Notes under the pieces: model-generated
Databases searched by the model: none
Seen by the model: the letters and a program-made list of their open reading frames with translations, nothing else
Told to the model about the DNA's origin: nothing
Part shown: positions 14,908 to 22,287 of the stretch, in pieces
How the letters are laid out: each line of letters begins with the position of its first letter
How positions within the stretch are numbered: the first letter of the stretch is position 1
Translations under genes and position numbers: made by a program
Assembly (NCBI GenBank): GCA_030617085.1
Contig: JAUWWB010000001.1
Span: forward strand, 1-24,532
Source of the DNA: Candidatus Omnitrophota bacterium
Lineage (GTDB): Bacteria; Omnitrophota; Gorgyraeia; Tantalellales; Tantalellaceae
Length of the DNA: 24,532 nt
Direction: 5' to 3'

Positions 14908-16416
14908 CTAAAACCTTATCCTGTGCTCCAGGGCCAAAAAATCCCTTTCTTCGTCAATATCAAGCTTGAGGCTTCCGGTTTCGTCGATCTTGTATCTGAA
15001 TCCGAGTTCCTTCTGAGCGGGATCCTCCGCGGCCACCTTCTCCCACAGGCCGCTGTCTTCCATGGACGTGCTCACGATCATCCTGTTCTTCCTCGCCTCC
15101 ACCACGCCGACGCTCTCTTCCTTGGATATCTGCCAGTCCTCCCAGACGGCGACCCTGTTATCGGTTTCAAAGACCAGGTCGTCAAACGCCTTGTTCTCCG
15201 ATAACTTGCTGAAATCCATCTCGCCGCCGATAATAATATGTCCGCCGGCTTTTACGGCCCGGGAATCGGTTACCCTGACCACGGGCAGGCGGCCCTTCAG
15301 TGTCGCGAACAGAGAACGAAATTCCATGTTCCCGAGCGACCCTTCGCCTATGTACAGCCGGCCGTTTACTACGGCTGTTTTAATGGGCCCGACGGCTTTT
15401 ATATCGACCCGGGCCGTACCCGAAAGCGGCGTTTCGCCGTTTCCCAACATCCCGCCCAGCTCTTTCAGCTCCACGTCATCGATTGACAATCTCAGGTTCA
15501 CCGGATAGGGAGCGCGCAGGCCCGCGTCTCCGGTTAAAACGACCCGCTCACCCCACGCGGCTTTATCGATAAATATCGCGTCGTGCGCGGGAGAAAAGCC
15601 CCCTTCAACTGTAACGTCCCAGAACGGACGCTTGTTAACGACCAGGTTCCCGGCTTTCAAAGAAAATTCCGGAGTTCCGGAACTCTTGTAATATACCCGG
15701 AGGTCCCCGATGACTTCCGCGCCGAATATGTCCGCCCTGTCCAGGCGGGAATAGGCCCTGAGGACCCCGTTATCATCCATGGAGGCCGATATCTTCGATG
15801 CCCCCTTATCTCTCGCCAGCGGAACAAATCTGAGATCTATCGACCGTCCCGGGAAGTCCAGCGTGCCTGTGATCTTCAGTTTGCCGCCCCAGAGGACATC
15901 ACAGTCGTATTTGCCGTCTTCGCGTTTGAAAAAAACGCCTTTTACGCCGGTTTTCCTGCTCTGGCCCAGCACGACCGGCGCCACATGCCCGAAGAGCTCG
16001 ACCCTTTCGGGATAACCGCGCAGCTTTATGAATCCCCGGACAAAAGGATTGTCCTCGGCCGCGTATATGACCACATGCCCGGGCGAATGCCCGGTGCCGC
16101 TTCCGGCAAGCCCTATCCCCAGGATCTGCCGCCACGCGTGGCGCGATAACTCCACCCTTTCCAGGCGGAAAACCTTTTCTTTCCCGCCCTCTCCGGTGGA
16201 GAACGCCACGTTCCGGAATATGATGTTCCGGAACATGCCGCCGGTAATATCCTCTATCCGGACGGTCAGCCTGTCCGGGATAAGTTTCGAGACCCCGCAC
16301 TCCGCGAACCGCTTAAGTAAATACGGTTCATAGAAGCTGAAAAAATATACGGCAGCCAACCCCATGGCCAGGGCCAGAAGCCTGGTCTTTCTCTGCCGGT
16401 AAACGATCCCTCTCAT
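14908..16416 (-). CDS. AsmA/TamB-like membrane-anchored protein
   Basis: A 502-residue protein of uncertain family. It has one N-terminal membrane helix (about 9-28) with no lipobox or obvious cleavage site, then a long exported region rich in alternating hydrophobic residues and glycine turns, as in AsmA/TamB-type repeated beta-groove proteins. The segment VRIEDITGGMFRNIIFRNVAF (51-71) resembles the N-terminal motif of that superfamily. The last residues, FLALEHRIRF, end in phenylalanine preceded by alternating residues, like the C termini of TamB relatives and outer membrane proteins. AsmA-like proteins bridge the envelope and move phospholipids to the outer membrane. Placement 3 bases before mlaE supports a lipid-transport role. 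The assignment rests on pattern and context, not on a search. Confidence 0.6.
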   Translation of the reverse strand: MRGIVYRQRKTRLLALAMGLAAVYFFSFYEPYLLKRFAECGVSKLIPDRLTVRIEDITGGMFRNIIFRNVAFSTGEGGKEKVFRLERVELSRHAWRQILGIGLAGSGTGHSPGHVVIYAAEDNPFVRGFIKLRGYPERVELFGHVAPVVLGQSRKTGVKGVFFKREDGKYDCDVLWGGKLKITGTLDFPGRSIDLRFVPLARDKGASKISASMDDNGVLRAYSRLDRADIFGAEVIGDLRVYYKSSGTPEFSLKAGNLVVNKRPFWDVTVEGGFSPAHDAIFIDKAAWGERVVLTGDAGLRAPYPVNLRLSIDDVELKELGGMLGNGETPLSGTARVDIKAVGPIKTAVVNGRLYIGEGSLGNMEFRSLFATLKGRLPVVRVTDSRAVKAGGHIIIGGEMDFSKLSENKAFDDLVFETDNRVAVWEDWQISKEESVGVVEARKNRMIVSTSMEDSGLWEKVAAEDPAQKELGFRYKIDETGSLKLDIDEERDFLALEHRIRF

Positions 16417-16456
16417 CTGTCTCAGCCCCAGCCGCGGACGGATATTTTCTACTGTC

Positions 16457-18907
16457 TCACTTCGCAGACTCTACGAACTTGAGTTCCGTTCTCCCTTTAA
16501 GGTACGTTATCTTGACCTTTGACCCCTCTTTGAACGACCCGGCCAACAGTTCCTCGGACAGGGGGTTTTCCAGATAGCGCTGTATGGTCCTCTTAAGGGG
16601 CCGCGCCCCGAAGACCTTGTCGAAACCTTTTTCGATAAGAAAATCCTTTGCCTTATCGTCGAGCGTTATCTCGACCTTCTTCTCCAGCACCCTCTCCTGG
16701 ACTTCCTTGATCTCTATCTCCACTATCTTTCTGAGATTCTCCCTGTTCAGGCTCCTGAAGACGATGACGTCGTCCACCCTGTTGAGAAACTCCGGTTTGA
16801 ACGCTTTCTTGACCTCCTCCAGCAGGCGGGTCTTCATATCCTGGTACGTCTCCTCTTCCTCCCGGGTCTTGAACCCTATGGCGCCGGTCTTCCTCATCAG
16901 ATCCGCCCCGATGTTCGACGTCATGATAAGTATGGTGTTCTTGAAACTCACCTTCCTGCCGTATGAATCCGTAAGGCGGCCCTCATCGAGCACCTGTAGG
17001 AGGATGTTAAAGACATCCGGGTGGGCCTTTTCGATCTCGTCCAGAAGGACCACCGCGTAAGGCCTCCTCCTGACCTTTTCCGTCAGCTGGCCGCCTTCTT
17101 CATAGCCCACGTACCCCGGAGGGGCACCGACAAGCCTGGAGACGTTGAACTTTTCCATGTACTCGGACATATCGATCTGGATGATCGCGTCCTCGCCGCC
17201 GAACATGATCTCCGCCAGCTTCCGCCCCAGCAAGGTCTTCCCGACACCGGTCGGACCCATGAAGATAAACGTCCCTATCGGACGGTTCGGGGCTTTTATG
17301 CCGGCGCGCGACCTGCGGACCGCGTGCGCTATCGCGGTTATCGCTTCCTGCTGGCCGATGACCCGCCCCCCGAGGGTCTCTTCGAGCTTGAGATACTTCT
17401 CCGATTCTTTTTCTTCCACTCTTACCAGAGGGATCCCGGTCCAGTCGGAGACTATGGTAGCGATATCGTCGTCAGAGACCACGACCTCCCGCTTGGCCTG
17501 CCCGCTCTTCCACTCCTGGCGCTTTTTTTCCAGCTCCTGCCTGGCCTTGCGCTCGGAATCCCTGAACCGGGCGGCCTGTTCAAAATCCTGGTTCTTGACG
17601 GCTTCCTCTTTCTCCCGCTTGAACTCTTCTATTTTCTTTTCCATCTCCTTCAACTCTTCAGGCATCACCATGATGGAGAGCTTCGCCTTCGCGCCCGCTT
17701 CATCTATCAGGTCGATCGCCTTGTCCGGGAGGAACCGTCCGCTGATATACTGGTCCGATAACTTCGCGGCGGCTTCCAGGGCCTTGTCAGAATACTTTAT
17801 CTTATGGTGGGCTTCGTACTTGTCCCTCAGCCCCTTCAGTATTTCAATGGTCTCCTCAACCGCCGGCGGATCGACCGTCACGGGCTGGAAGCGCCTTTCC
17901 AGGGCCGGGTCCTTCTCGATGTTCTTACGGTACTCATCCAGGGTGGTGGCCCCTATGCACTGTATCTCCCCGCGCTGCAGGGACGGCTTCATGATGTTGG
18001 AAGCGTCTATGGCGCCTTCCGCCCCACCGGCGCCCACCAGCGTGTGTATCTCATCGATGAAAACGATGACTTCGGGGGTGTCCTTTATCTCTTTCATGAT
18101 GGCTTTCAGGCGCTCCTCGAACTGTCCCCTGTATTTCGTGCCGGCGATCATCATGGCAAGGTCCAGTATCAGGAGCCTCTTCCCCTTGAGCACTTCGGGA
18201 ATGTCTCCGGAGACGATATTCTGGGCCAGCCCCTCGACGATCGCGGTCTTTCCCACTCCCGCTTCACCTATCAAAACGGGGTTGTTCTTCTTCCTGCGGC
18301 TCAGGATCTGGATCACGCGCTGGATCTCCTTGCCCCTGCCTATGACTGGATCGAGCTCATCCGCCCTGGCCATTTCGGTGAGGTCCCTCCCGAACGAATC
18401 CAGCGCGGGAGTCTTGCTCTTCTTTTTACGCTTCTCCTCGCCTGTGACGGTATACTCGGGAACGGCTGAGCCCAGAAGTTTCAGTATCTCGTTCCGCACG
18501 CTTTTCAGGTCCAGTCCCATGTTTACGAGGACCTGGCTCGCCACGCCCTCACCTTCACGGATAAGCCCCAGAAGAAGATGCTCGGTGCCGATGTAGTTGT
18601 GCCCGAGATTGCGCGCCTCGTCCATGGCAAGCTCTATGACCTTTTTGGCCCTCGGGGTAAAGGGTATCTCGTTCCCCACGATCTTCCCCTCACCCGGCTG
18701 GACGAGCCTCTCCACTTCGAGGCGTATGTTTTCGGAATCCAGCCCCAGGCTACTCAGCACCGCCGCCGCCACGCCTTCGCCTTCCTTGACCAGCCCGAGC
18801 AATATGTGCTCGGTCCCGATGTAGTCGTGGCTAAACCTTTTCGCCTCTTCTTTAGCTAAAAGGATCACTTTTCTCGCCCGTTCAGTAAACCTGTTAAATG
18901 CCGCCAT
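16457..18907 (-). CDS. clpC: ClpC AAA+ unfoldase
   Basis: An 816-residue Hsp100 unfoldase with the full ClpC layout. Two N-terminal Clp repeats come first (about 5-145), each with a GTEH box; Glu33 and Glu109 match the phosphoarginine-binding glutamates of Bacillus ClpC. AAA-1 has Walker A GEAGVGKT (214-221) and Walker B VIVFIDE. The middle domain contains a UVR-like coiled coil (about 422-470). AAA-2 has Walker A GPTGVGKT (551-558) and GYVGYEEGG (598-606). An IGF tripeptide (677-679) in the ClpP-binding loop indicates that it docks on ClpP, which is not in the window. GGAGG precedes the ATG at 18907 with 8-base spacing. With mcsB 44 bases upstream it forms the McsB-marking and ClpCP-degradation pathway. 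Confidence 0.97.
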   Translation of the reverse strand: MAAFNRFTERARKVILLAKEEAKRFSHDYIGTEHILLGLVKEGEGVAAAVLSSLGLDSENIRLEVERLVQPGEGKIVGNEIPFTPRAKKVIELAMDEARNLGHNYIGTEHLLLGLIREGEGVASQVLVNMGLDLKSVRNEILKLLGSAVPEYTVTGEEKRKKKSKTPALDSFGRDLTEMARADELDPVIGRGKEIQRVIQILSRRKKNNPVLIGEAGVGKTAIVEGLAQNIVSGDIPEVLKGKRLLILDLAMMIAGTKYRGQFEERLKAIMKEIKDTPEVIVFIDEIHTLVGAGGAEGAIDASNIMKPSLQRGEIQCIGATTLDEYRKNIEKDPALERRFQPVTVDPPAVEETIEILKGLRDKYEAHHKIKYSDKALEAAAKLSDQYISGRFLPDKAIDLIDEAGAKAKLSIMVMPEELKEMEKKIEEFKREKEEAVKNQDFEQAARFRDSERKARQELEKKRQEWKSGQAKREVVVSDDDIATIVSDWTGIPLVRVEEKESEKYLKLEETLGGRVIGQQEAITAIAHAVRRSRAGIKAPNRPIGTFIFMGPTGVGKTLLGRKLAEIMFGGEDAIIQIDMSEYMEKFNVSRLVGAPPGYVGYEEGGQLTEKVRRRPYAVVLLDEIEKAHPDVFNILLQVLDEGRLTDSYGRKVSFKNTILIMTSNIGADLMRKTGAIGFKTREEEETYQDMKTRLLEEVKKAFKPEFLNRVDDVIVFRSLNRENLRKIVEIEIKEVQERVLEKKVEITLDDKAKDFLIEKGFDKVFGARPLKRTIQRYLENPLSEELLAGSFKEGSKVKITYLKGRTELKFVESAK

Positions 18908-18951
18908 CGTCTATACCTCCTGTATGCTCCATACGTTTATATGTTTCCGGT

Positions 18952-20004
18952 TCAGTCTCCTACAAGCTTCTGGCGCAGTAGATCCGCCCGCTTAATGTCG
19001 CGTTCGTAAGGGGAAAGCTCCTTGTTGTTTATCTTCTGCAGATGCGCCGGCTGGGTGAAGAGCAGCACCTCGCTTATCCTGGCCATGTTGATATCCTTTA
19101 TCAAACCCAGATCCACCCCGAGGCGGATGGAGGATAACAGCTTTATAGTCTCGTCCGATGTTATTATCCTCGCGCTCTTCAGCGTCCCGTAAGACCGGAA
19201 TATCCTGTCGGATATCTCCTCCCTTTTCCTCTTAAGGAGGTCTTCCCTGGTGGCTTCCTCCCTCAGTACGATCTTATTTATGACCCTCTCCAGGTTGTAA
19301 AGTATATCCATCTCGGAATGCCCCAGGGTGAACTGGTTGGAGATCTGGAAAAAATCCCCCAGCGCTTCCGTCCCCTCTCCGTAAAAGCCGCGCATGGTCA
19401 ATCCCAGTTTTGAGATAGCGTCAAACACGTTATCTATCTGGCCGGTCATCGCCAGGGCCGGCAGATGCAGCATGACCGACGCCCTGAGCCCCGTCCCCGT
19501 GTTCGTCGGGCAGGACGTCAGGTAGCCGAACCTGCCGGAGTAATCAAATGATAGATACCGCCCGAGGTCGGTATCTATGTCGTCCACGATCCTCCAGGTT
19601 TCCGTTATGTTGAACCCCGACTGTATCACCTGGAGCCTTATGTGGTCCTCTTCGTTCAGCATGACACTCACTATCTCGCTTTCGTCCACTACAAGGGCCT
19701 TGTGCTCGAACTGGCGCATGTGCTCCCGGCTCATCAGGTGCCGCTCGACCAGGAATGTCCTGTCCAGCTCGGAGACGTCTTTGACCCTGAGAAAAAGCGC
19801 GTTCTTGAAAAAGCCGCTCTTCTTCAACGCCGAAACGACGGTATCAAGCGTCTCTTCGCGCTGCCTGTCACCGGCGCGGTTAAAGTAGATGTGCCCCTTT
19901 ACGTTCCTGGCGACCCTCACGCGCGTGGATATCGCTATGTTCGATTTAGGCCCTTCGCCTTTGAGCCACTCGCTTTTTCTGTACACGAGGTCATTTAGTT
20001 TCAT
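18952..20004 (-). CDS. mcsB: Protein arginine kinase McsB
   Basis: A 350-residue member of the phosphagen kinase superfamily that phosphorylates arginine side chains on proteins, marking them for ClpCP degradation. Visible motifs are STRVRVARN (27-34), the catalytic glutamate loop NEEDHIR (117-123), the active-site cysteine in SCPTNTGTGLRASV (Cys165), GFYGEGTEALGDFFQISNQ (206-224) and the C-terminal RDIKRA (335-340). The last fits the RDxxRA phosphoarginine-sensing site of true McsB and is absent from creatine or arginine kinases. It starts 5 bases after the mcsA stop, as expected for the activator-kinase pair. Length and motifs indicate an intact enzyme. Confidence 0.97.
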   Translation of the reverse strand: MKLNDLVYRKSEWLKGEGPKSNIAISTRVRVARNVKGHIYFNRAGDRQREETLDTVVSALKKSGFFKNALFLRVKDVSELDRTFLVERHLMSREHMRQFEHKALVVDESEIVSVMLNEEDHIRLQVIQSGFNITETWRIVDDIDTDLGRYLSFDYSGRFGYLTSCPTNTGTGLRASVMLHLPALAMTGQIDNVFDAISKLGLTMRGFYGEGTEALGDFFQISNQFTLGHSEMDILYNLERVINKIVLREEATREDLLKRKREEISDRIFRSYGTLKSARIITSDETIKLLSSIRLGVDLGLIKDINMARISEVLLFTQPAHLQKINNKELSPYERDIKRADLLRQKLVGD

Positions 20005-20009
20005 TGTCT

Positions 20010-20522
20010 CTAGCCCTGTTCCTTTAGTTTTTCCTCAATGTCCTTTATCCTGTCCCGCACCAGGGCGGCCTTTTCAAATTCCTCCGCCCGGATAAGCTCG
20101 TTCAGCTCGGTTTTCAGGCGCTGGAGGTCCTTCTGCTCCTTGAGCGCCTCCTTGCCCTTGAAGGGCATCTTCCCCGCGTGCCGGTCCGAGCCGTGGATCT
20201 TCCTGAGCAGCGCCCCCAGTTCCTTCGCGAACGTCTCATAGCACTGCCCGCACCCGAGCCTGCCCGTTTTCTGGAAATCCTGGTACGTCATGCCGCAGAC
20301 AGGGCATTTCACCCCGGCTTCCCTCCGCACCCGATCTTCCGCCATGGACGGCCACAGGTCCATCAGGCCCGCCAGAAGATCGGTCAAGCCGAAATGCGAC
20401 TGCATCTCCTCGCTCTTCTTCCTGGCGCATTCTTCACAGAGATGAAGTTTAGTGACCTTGTCGTTAATGACCTCGGTCAAATGAACCGTAGCCTCCCGCA
20501 CCCCGCAAATATCACATTTCAT
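20010..20522 (-). CDS. mcsA: McsA, activator of protein arginine kinase
   Basis: A 170-residue zinc protein that activates McsB. It has four CxxC pairs: Cys3/Cys6, Cys29/Cys32, Cys73/Cys76 and Cys91/Cys94, giving two zinc modules, and a C-terminal UVR domain (about 136-170) of the type found in UvrB and ClpC. I chose the ATG at 20522 (MKCDICG), which has GAGGTGA at good spacing; the frame runs on to 20582 without support. In Bacillota the repressor gene ctsR normally precedes mcsA, but here the upstream region holds only repeats and then ilvE. Regulation must therefore differ or be provided elsewhere. Confidence 0.94.
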   Translation of the reverse strand: MKCDICGVREATVHLTEVINDKVTKLHLCEECARKKSEEMQSHFGLTDLLAGLMDLWPSMAEDRVRREAGVKCPVCGMTYQDFQKTGRLGCGQCYETFAKELGALLRKIHGSDRHAGKMPFKGKEALKEQKDLQRLKTELNELIRAEEFEKAALVRDRIKDIEEKLKEQG

Positions 20523-20539
20523 CCAGTCACCTCGCTTTT

Positions 20540-20559
20540 GCGGGGCTGGAAAGCCCCGC
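20540..20559. repeat. GC-rich hairpin upstream of mcsA
   Basis: A perfect 8-bp stem GCGGGGCT/AGCCCCGC (20540-20547 and 20552-20559) closes a GGAA tetraloop. It lies 17 bases upstream of the mcsA start codon. On the coding strand it is followed by AAAAGCGAGG rather than a U tract, so it is not a simple terminator. It might shield or expose the mcsA ribosome binding site, or be another dispersed palindrome. No second copy is in the window. Confidence 0.65.
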
Positions 20560-20602
20560 CTATTCGGGTGGAGCAAAATCACTCCGAACTCCGGACCACC
20601 CC

Positions 20603-20676
20603 TGTCATCCTGAGCGAAGCGAAGGATCTCTGCCAGCGCGACACCCCGGAGATCCTTCGCTTCGCTCAGGATGACA
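20603..20676. repeat. Long palindrome TCATCCTGAGCGAAG, copy 2
   Basis: Two perfectly complementary 28-base arms (20603-20630 and 20649-20676) with an 18-base loop lie between ilvE and mcsA. The arms match those at 1156-1231; the loops differ. With the heptamer array and the small hairpin it fills the 189-base gap where ctsR or its promoter would be expected. A stem this long would be very stable in RNA and could block read-through or protect a processed 3' end. Confidence 0.9.
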
Positions 20677-20690
20677 ATTGGGGGTAGCCA

Positions 20691-20714
20691 CTACGAACTA
20701 CGAACTACGAACTA
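20691..20714 (-). repeat. Heptamer array starting at the ilvE stop
   Basis: Three exact CTACGAA units (20691-20711) are followed by CTA (20712-20714), the complement of the ilvE TAG stop. On the coding strand the pattern is TAG followed by three TTCGTAG units. Because the unit length is 7, the TAG triplets fall in all three reading frames within 21 bases. This is the cleanest example of a stop codon shared with an array. Confidence 0.85.
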
Positions 20715-21584
20715 ATACTCAACCCCCTCAGCGCGCGTAAGCTCCCTGAAATCCTGGCGGAGCTGGCGGGTGATCTCGCCGGGTGAGCCGGAGGCGATCT
20801 GCTTTCCGTCTATCGCCACCACCGGTATGATCTCCGCCGCCGTCCCTGTCAGGAAGCATTCATCCGCTTCCAGAAGCTCATCGGGGAGCATCCTGCCGTA
20901 TTCGGTCTTAATACCCCTTTTCTGCGCCAGCTCGATGACGGCTTTCTGCGTTATGCCTTCGAGCGCGCCGAGATCGCTCGAAGGGGTGTAGAGCTTTCCG
21001 CCGCTAGCGATGAAAATGTTGTCCCCGGTGCACTCGACCGCGTATCCGTCGACCGAAAGCATGAGAGCTTCCTCGACCCCCGCGTCGATGGCCTCTATCT
21101 TCGCAAAGATATTATTCAAATAGTTCAGTGATTTTACCCGCGGGTTCATCGAAGCGGGGTGGTTGCGTTTCGTTTTCGCTATGACTATGGCCAGGCCGCT
21201 TTCGTAAAGCTCCCCGGGGTACAGGGCTATCTTATCGGTGATTATGAACACGGCCGGGGCCTTGCACTTGCGTGGGTCCAGCCCGAGATCGCCGGCTCCC
21301 CTTGTCACGACCGCGCGGATGTACGCGTTATCCAGGTCGTTCAGCCTGAGCGTTTCGACGATCTTATCATGAAAGGCCCCCTTCGTCATCGGCACCTCGA
21401 GCCTGATAGCCTCCGCGCTCGAATAGAGCCGGTCCAGATGCTCCTCAAGGCGGAACACCCTCCCGTTATACGCCCTTATACCCTCAAACACCCCGTCGCC
21501 GTAAAGGACCCCATGGTCAAAAATGGACACGCACGCGTTTTCGCTGTCAACAAATTCCCCGTTCAGAAAAACCTTACGCCCCAT
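20712..21584 (-). CDS. ilvE: Branched-chain amino acid aminotransferase
   Basis: A 290-residue class IV pyridoxal-phosphate aminotransferase that makes or degrades leucine, isoleucine and valine. The PLP lysine is Lys151 in RVKSLNYLNNIFAK. Other markers are DHGVLYGDGVFEGIRAYNGRV (22-42, the class IV N terminus), GVEEALMLSVDGYAVECTGDNIF (169-191) and FLTGTAAEIIPV (244-255). The SLNYLNN and EGIRAY forms favour IlvE over D-amino acid aminotransferase or aminodeoxychorismate lyase, although this superfamily is easily misnamed. AAGGGA lies 7 bases before the ATG at 21584. The start overlaps the end of lolD by 11 bases, a pairing with no obvious metabolic link. Confidence 0.88.
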   Translation of the reverse strand: MGRKVFLNGEFVDSENACVSIFDHGVLYGDGVFEGIRAYNGRVFRLEEHLDRLYSSAEAIRLEVPMTKGAFHDKIVETLRLNDLDNAYIRAVVTRGAGDLGLDPRKCKAPAVFIITDKIALYPGELYESGLAIVIAKTKRNHPASMNPRVKSLNYLNNIFAKIEAIDAGVEEALMLSVDGYAVECTGDNIFIASGGKLYTPSSDLGALEGITQKAVIELAQKRGIKTEYGRMLPDELLEADECFLTGTAAEIIPVVAIDGKQIASGSPGEITRQLRQDFRELTRAEGVEY

Positions 21585-22263
21585 CTATTGTCCCTTCTTT
21601 TTGCAGCACCCCGTCTTCCATCACATGCTCGCTGTGAAAGAAGTCCCTGTCGACTTTGCGATGCGAGACTACTACGACGCTCATGGCGTTCTTTTCGCTG
21701 ATGTAGCGGATAAGCCTGTAAATTTCTTTGCTCATTTTCGAATCGAGATTGCCGGTCGGTTCGTCGCAGAATAAGACATCGGGCTCATTGACCAGCGCCC
21801 TCGCTATGGCCGTCCTCTGGGCCTCGCCTCCCGATAGCCGGGAGGGCCTGTGCCGCAGACGCCCGCCCATGCCCACGAATTCCAGAAGCCGCGCGGCGCG
21901 CGACCTCATGCCCCTGACCGGCTCTCCCTTTCTTATCATCGCCGGCAGCATCACGTTCTCCAGCACGCTCAGCTCGGGCAGGAGATGATAAAGCTGAAAA
22001 ACAAACCCAAAGTGCCGATTCCTGAGCCGGCTTCTTTTCCCGTCGCCAAGGCTGTATATATCTTTCCCCCGAAACAGCACCTCCCCCCCCGTAGGCCGGC
22101 TCAGCCCGCCGATCACATGCAGCAAAGTAGACTTCCCTGCCCCGGAAGGACCATGAATATATACGCGCTCCCCCTCACCGATCCGAAGATCCGCACCTTT
22201 AACCGCCCGGACAATGCCCCCCCCAAACCTGTATGTCTTATTAACGCCTTTAGCAATAATCAT
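21574..22263 (-). CDS. lolD: Lipoprotein-releasing system ATPase
   Basis: A 229-residue ABC ATPase of the LolD/MacB type that drives release of outer membrane lipoproteins from the inner membrane. Visible are Walker A GPSGAGKS (38-45), the Q-loop FVFQLYHLLPELSVLENV (87-104), the signature LSGGEAQR (143-150) and Walker B VLFCDEP (163-169) followed by TGNLDS. The FQxxHLLPELSVLENV segment is characteristic of LolD. I chose the ATG at 22263; a TTG at 22272 is possible. No Shine-Dalgarno sequence is seen, because the decamer repeat element runs up to the start codon. The partner permease gene lies upstream, on the far side of that element. Confidence 0.9.
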   Translation of the reverse strand: MIIAKGVNKTYRFGGGIVRAVKGADLRIGEGERVYIHGPSGAGKSTLLHVIGGLSRPTGGEVLFRGKDIYSLGDGKRSRLRNRHFGFVFQLYHLLPELSVLENVMLPAMIRKGEPVRGMRSRAARLLEFVGMGGRLRHRPSRLSGGEAQRTAIARALVNEPDVLFCDEPTGNLDSKMSKEIYRLIRYISEKNAMSVVVVSHRKVDRDFFHSEHVMEDGVLQKEGTIDGA

Positions 22264-22287
22264 AAGCCACAATAAATTACAACAAGC

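Noticed and set aside
13387..15204. A 605-codon plus-strand open frame antisense to mlaF and mlaE
   Set aside because: It is the mirror of highly conserved minus-strand genes, is rich in His, Arg and Pro without domains, and arises from GC-rich codon usage on the opposite strand.
17145..18596. A 483-codon plus-strand open frame opposite clpC
   Set aside because: Serine-rich, low-complexity product with no motif; clpC on the minus strand is unambiguous over the same bases.
20523..20711. CtsR operator before mcsA
   Set aside because: I find no tandem heptad direct repeat of the CtsR type; the TTCGTAG array here is the same as at three other unrelated genes.
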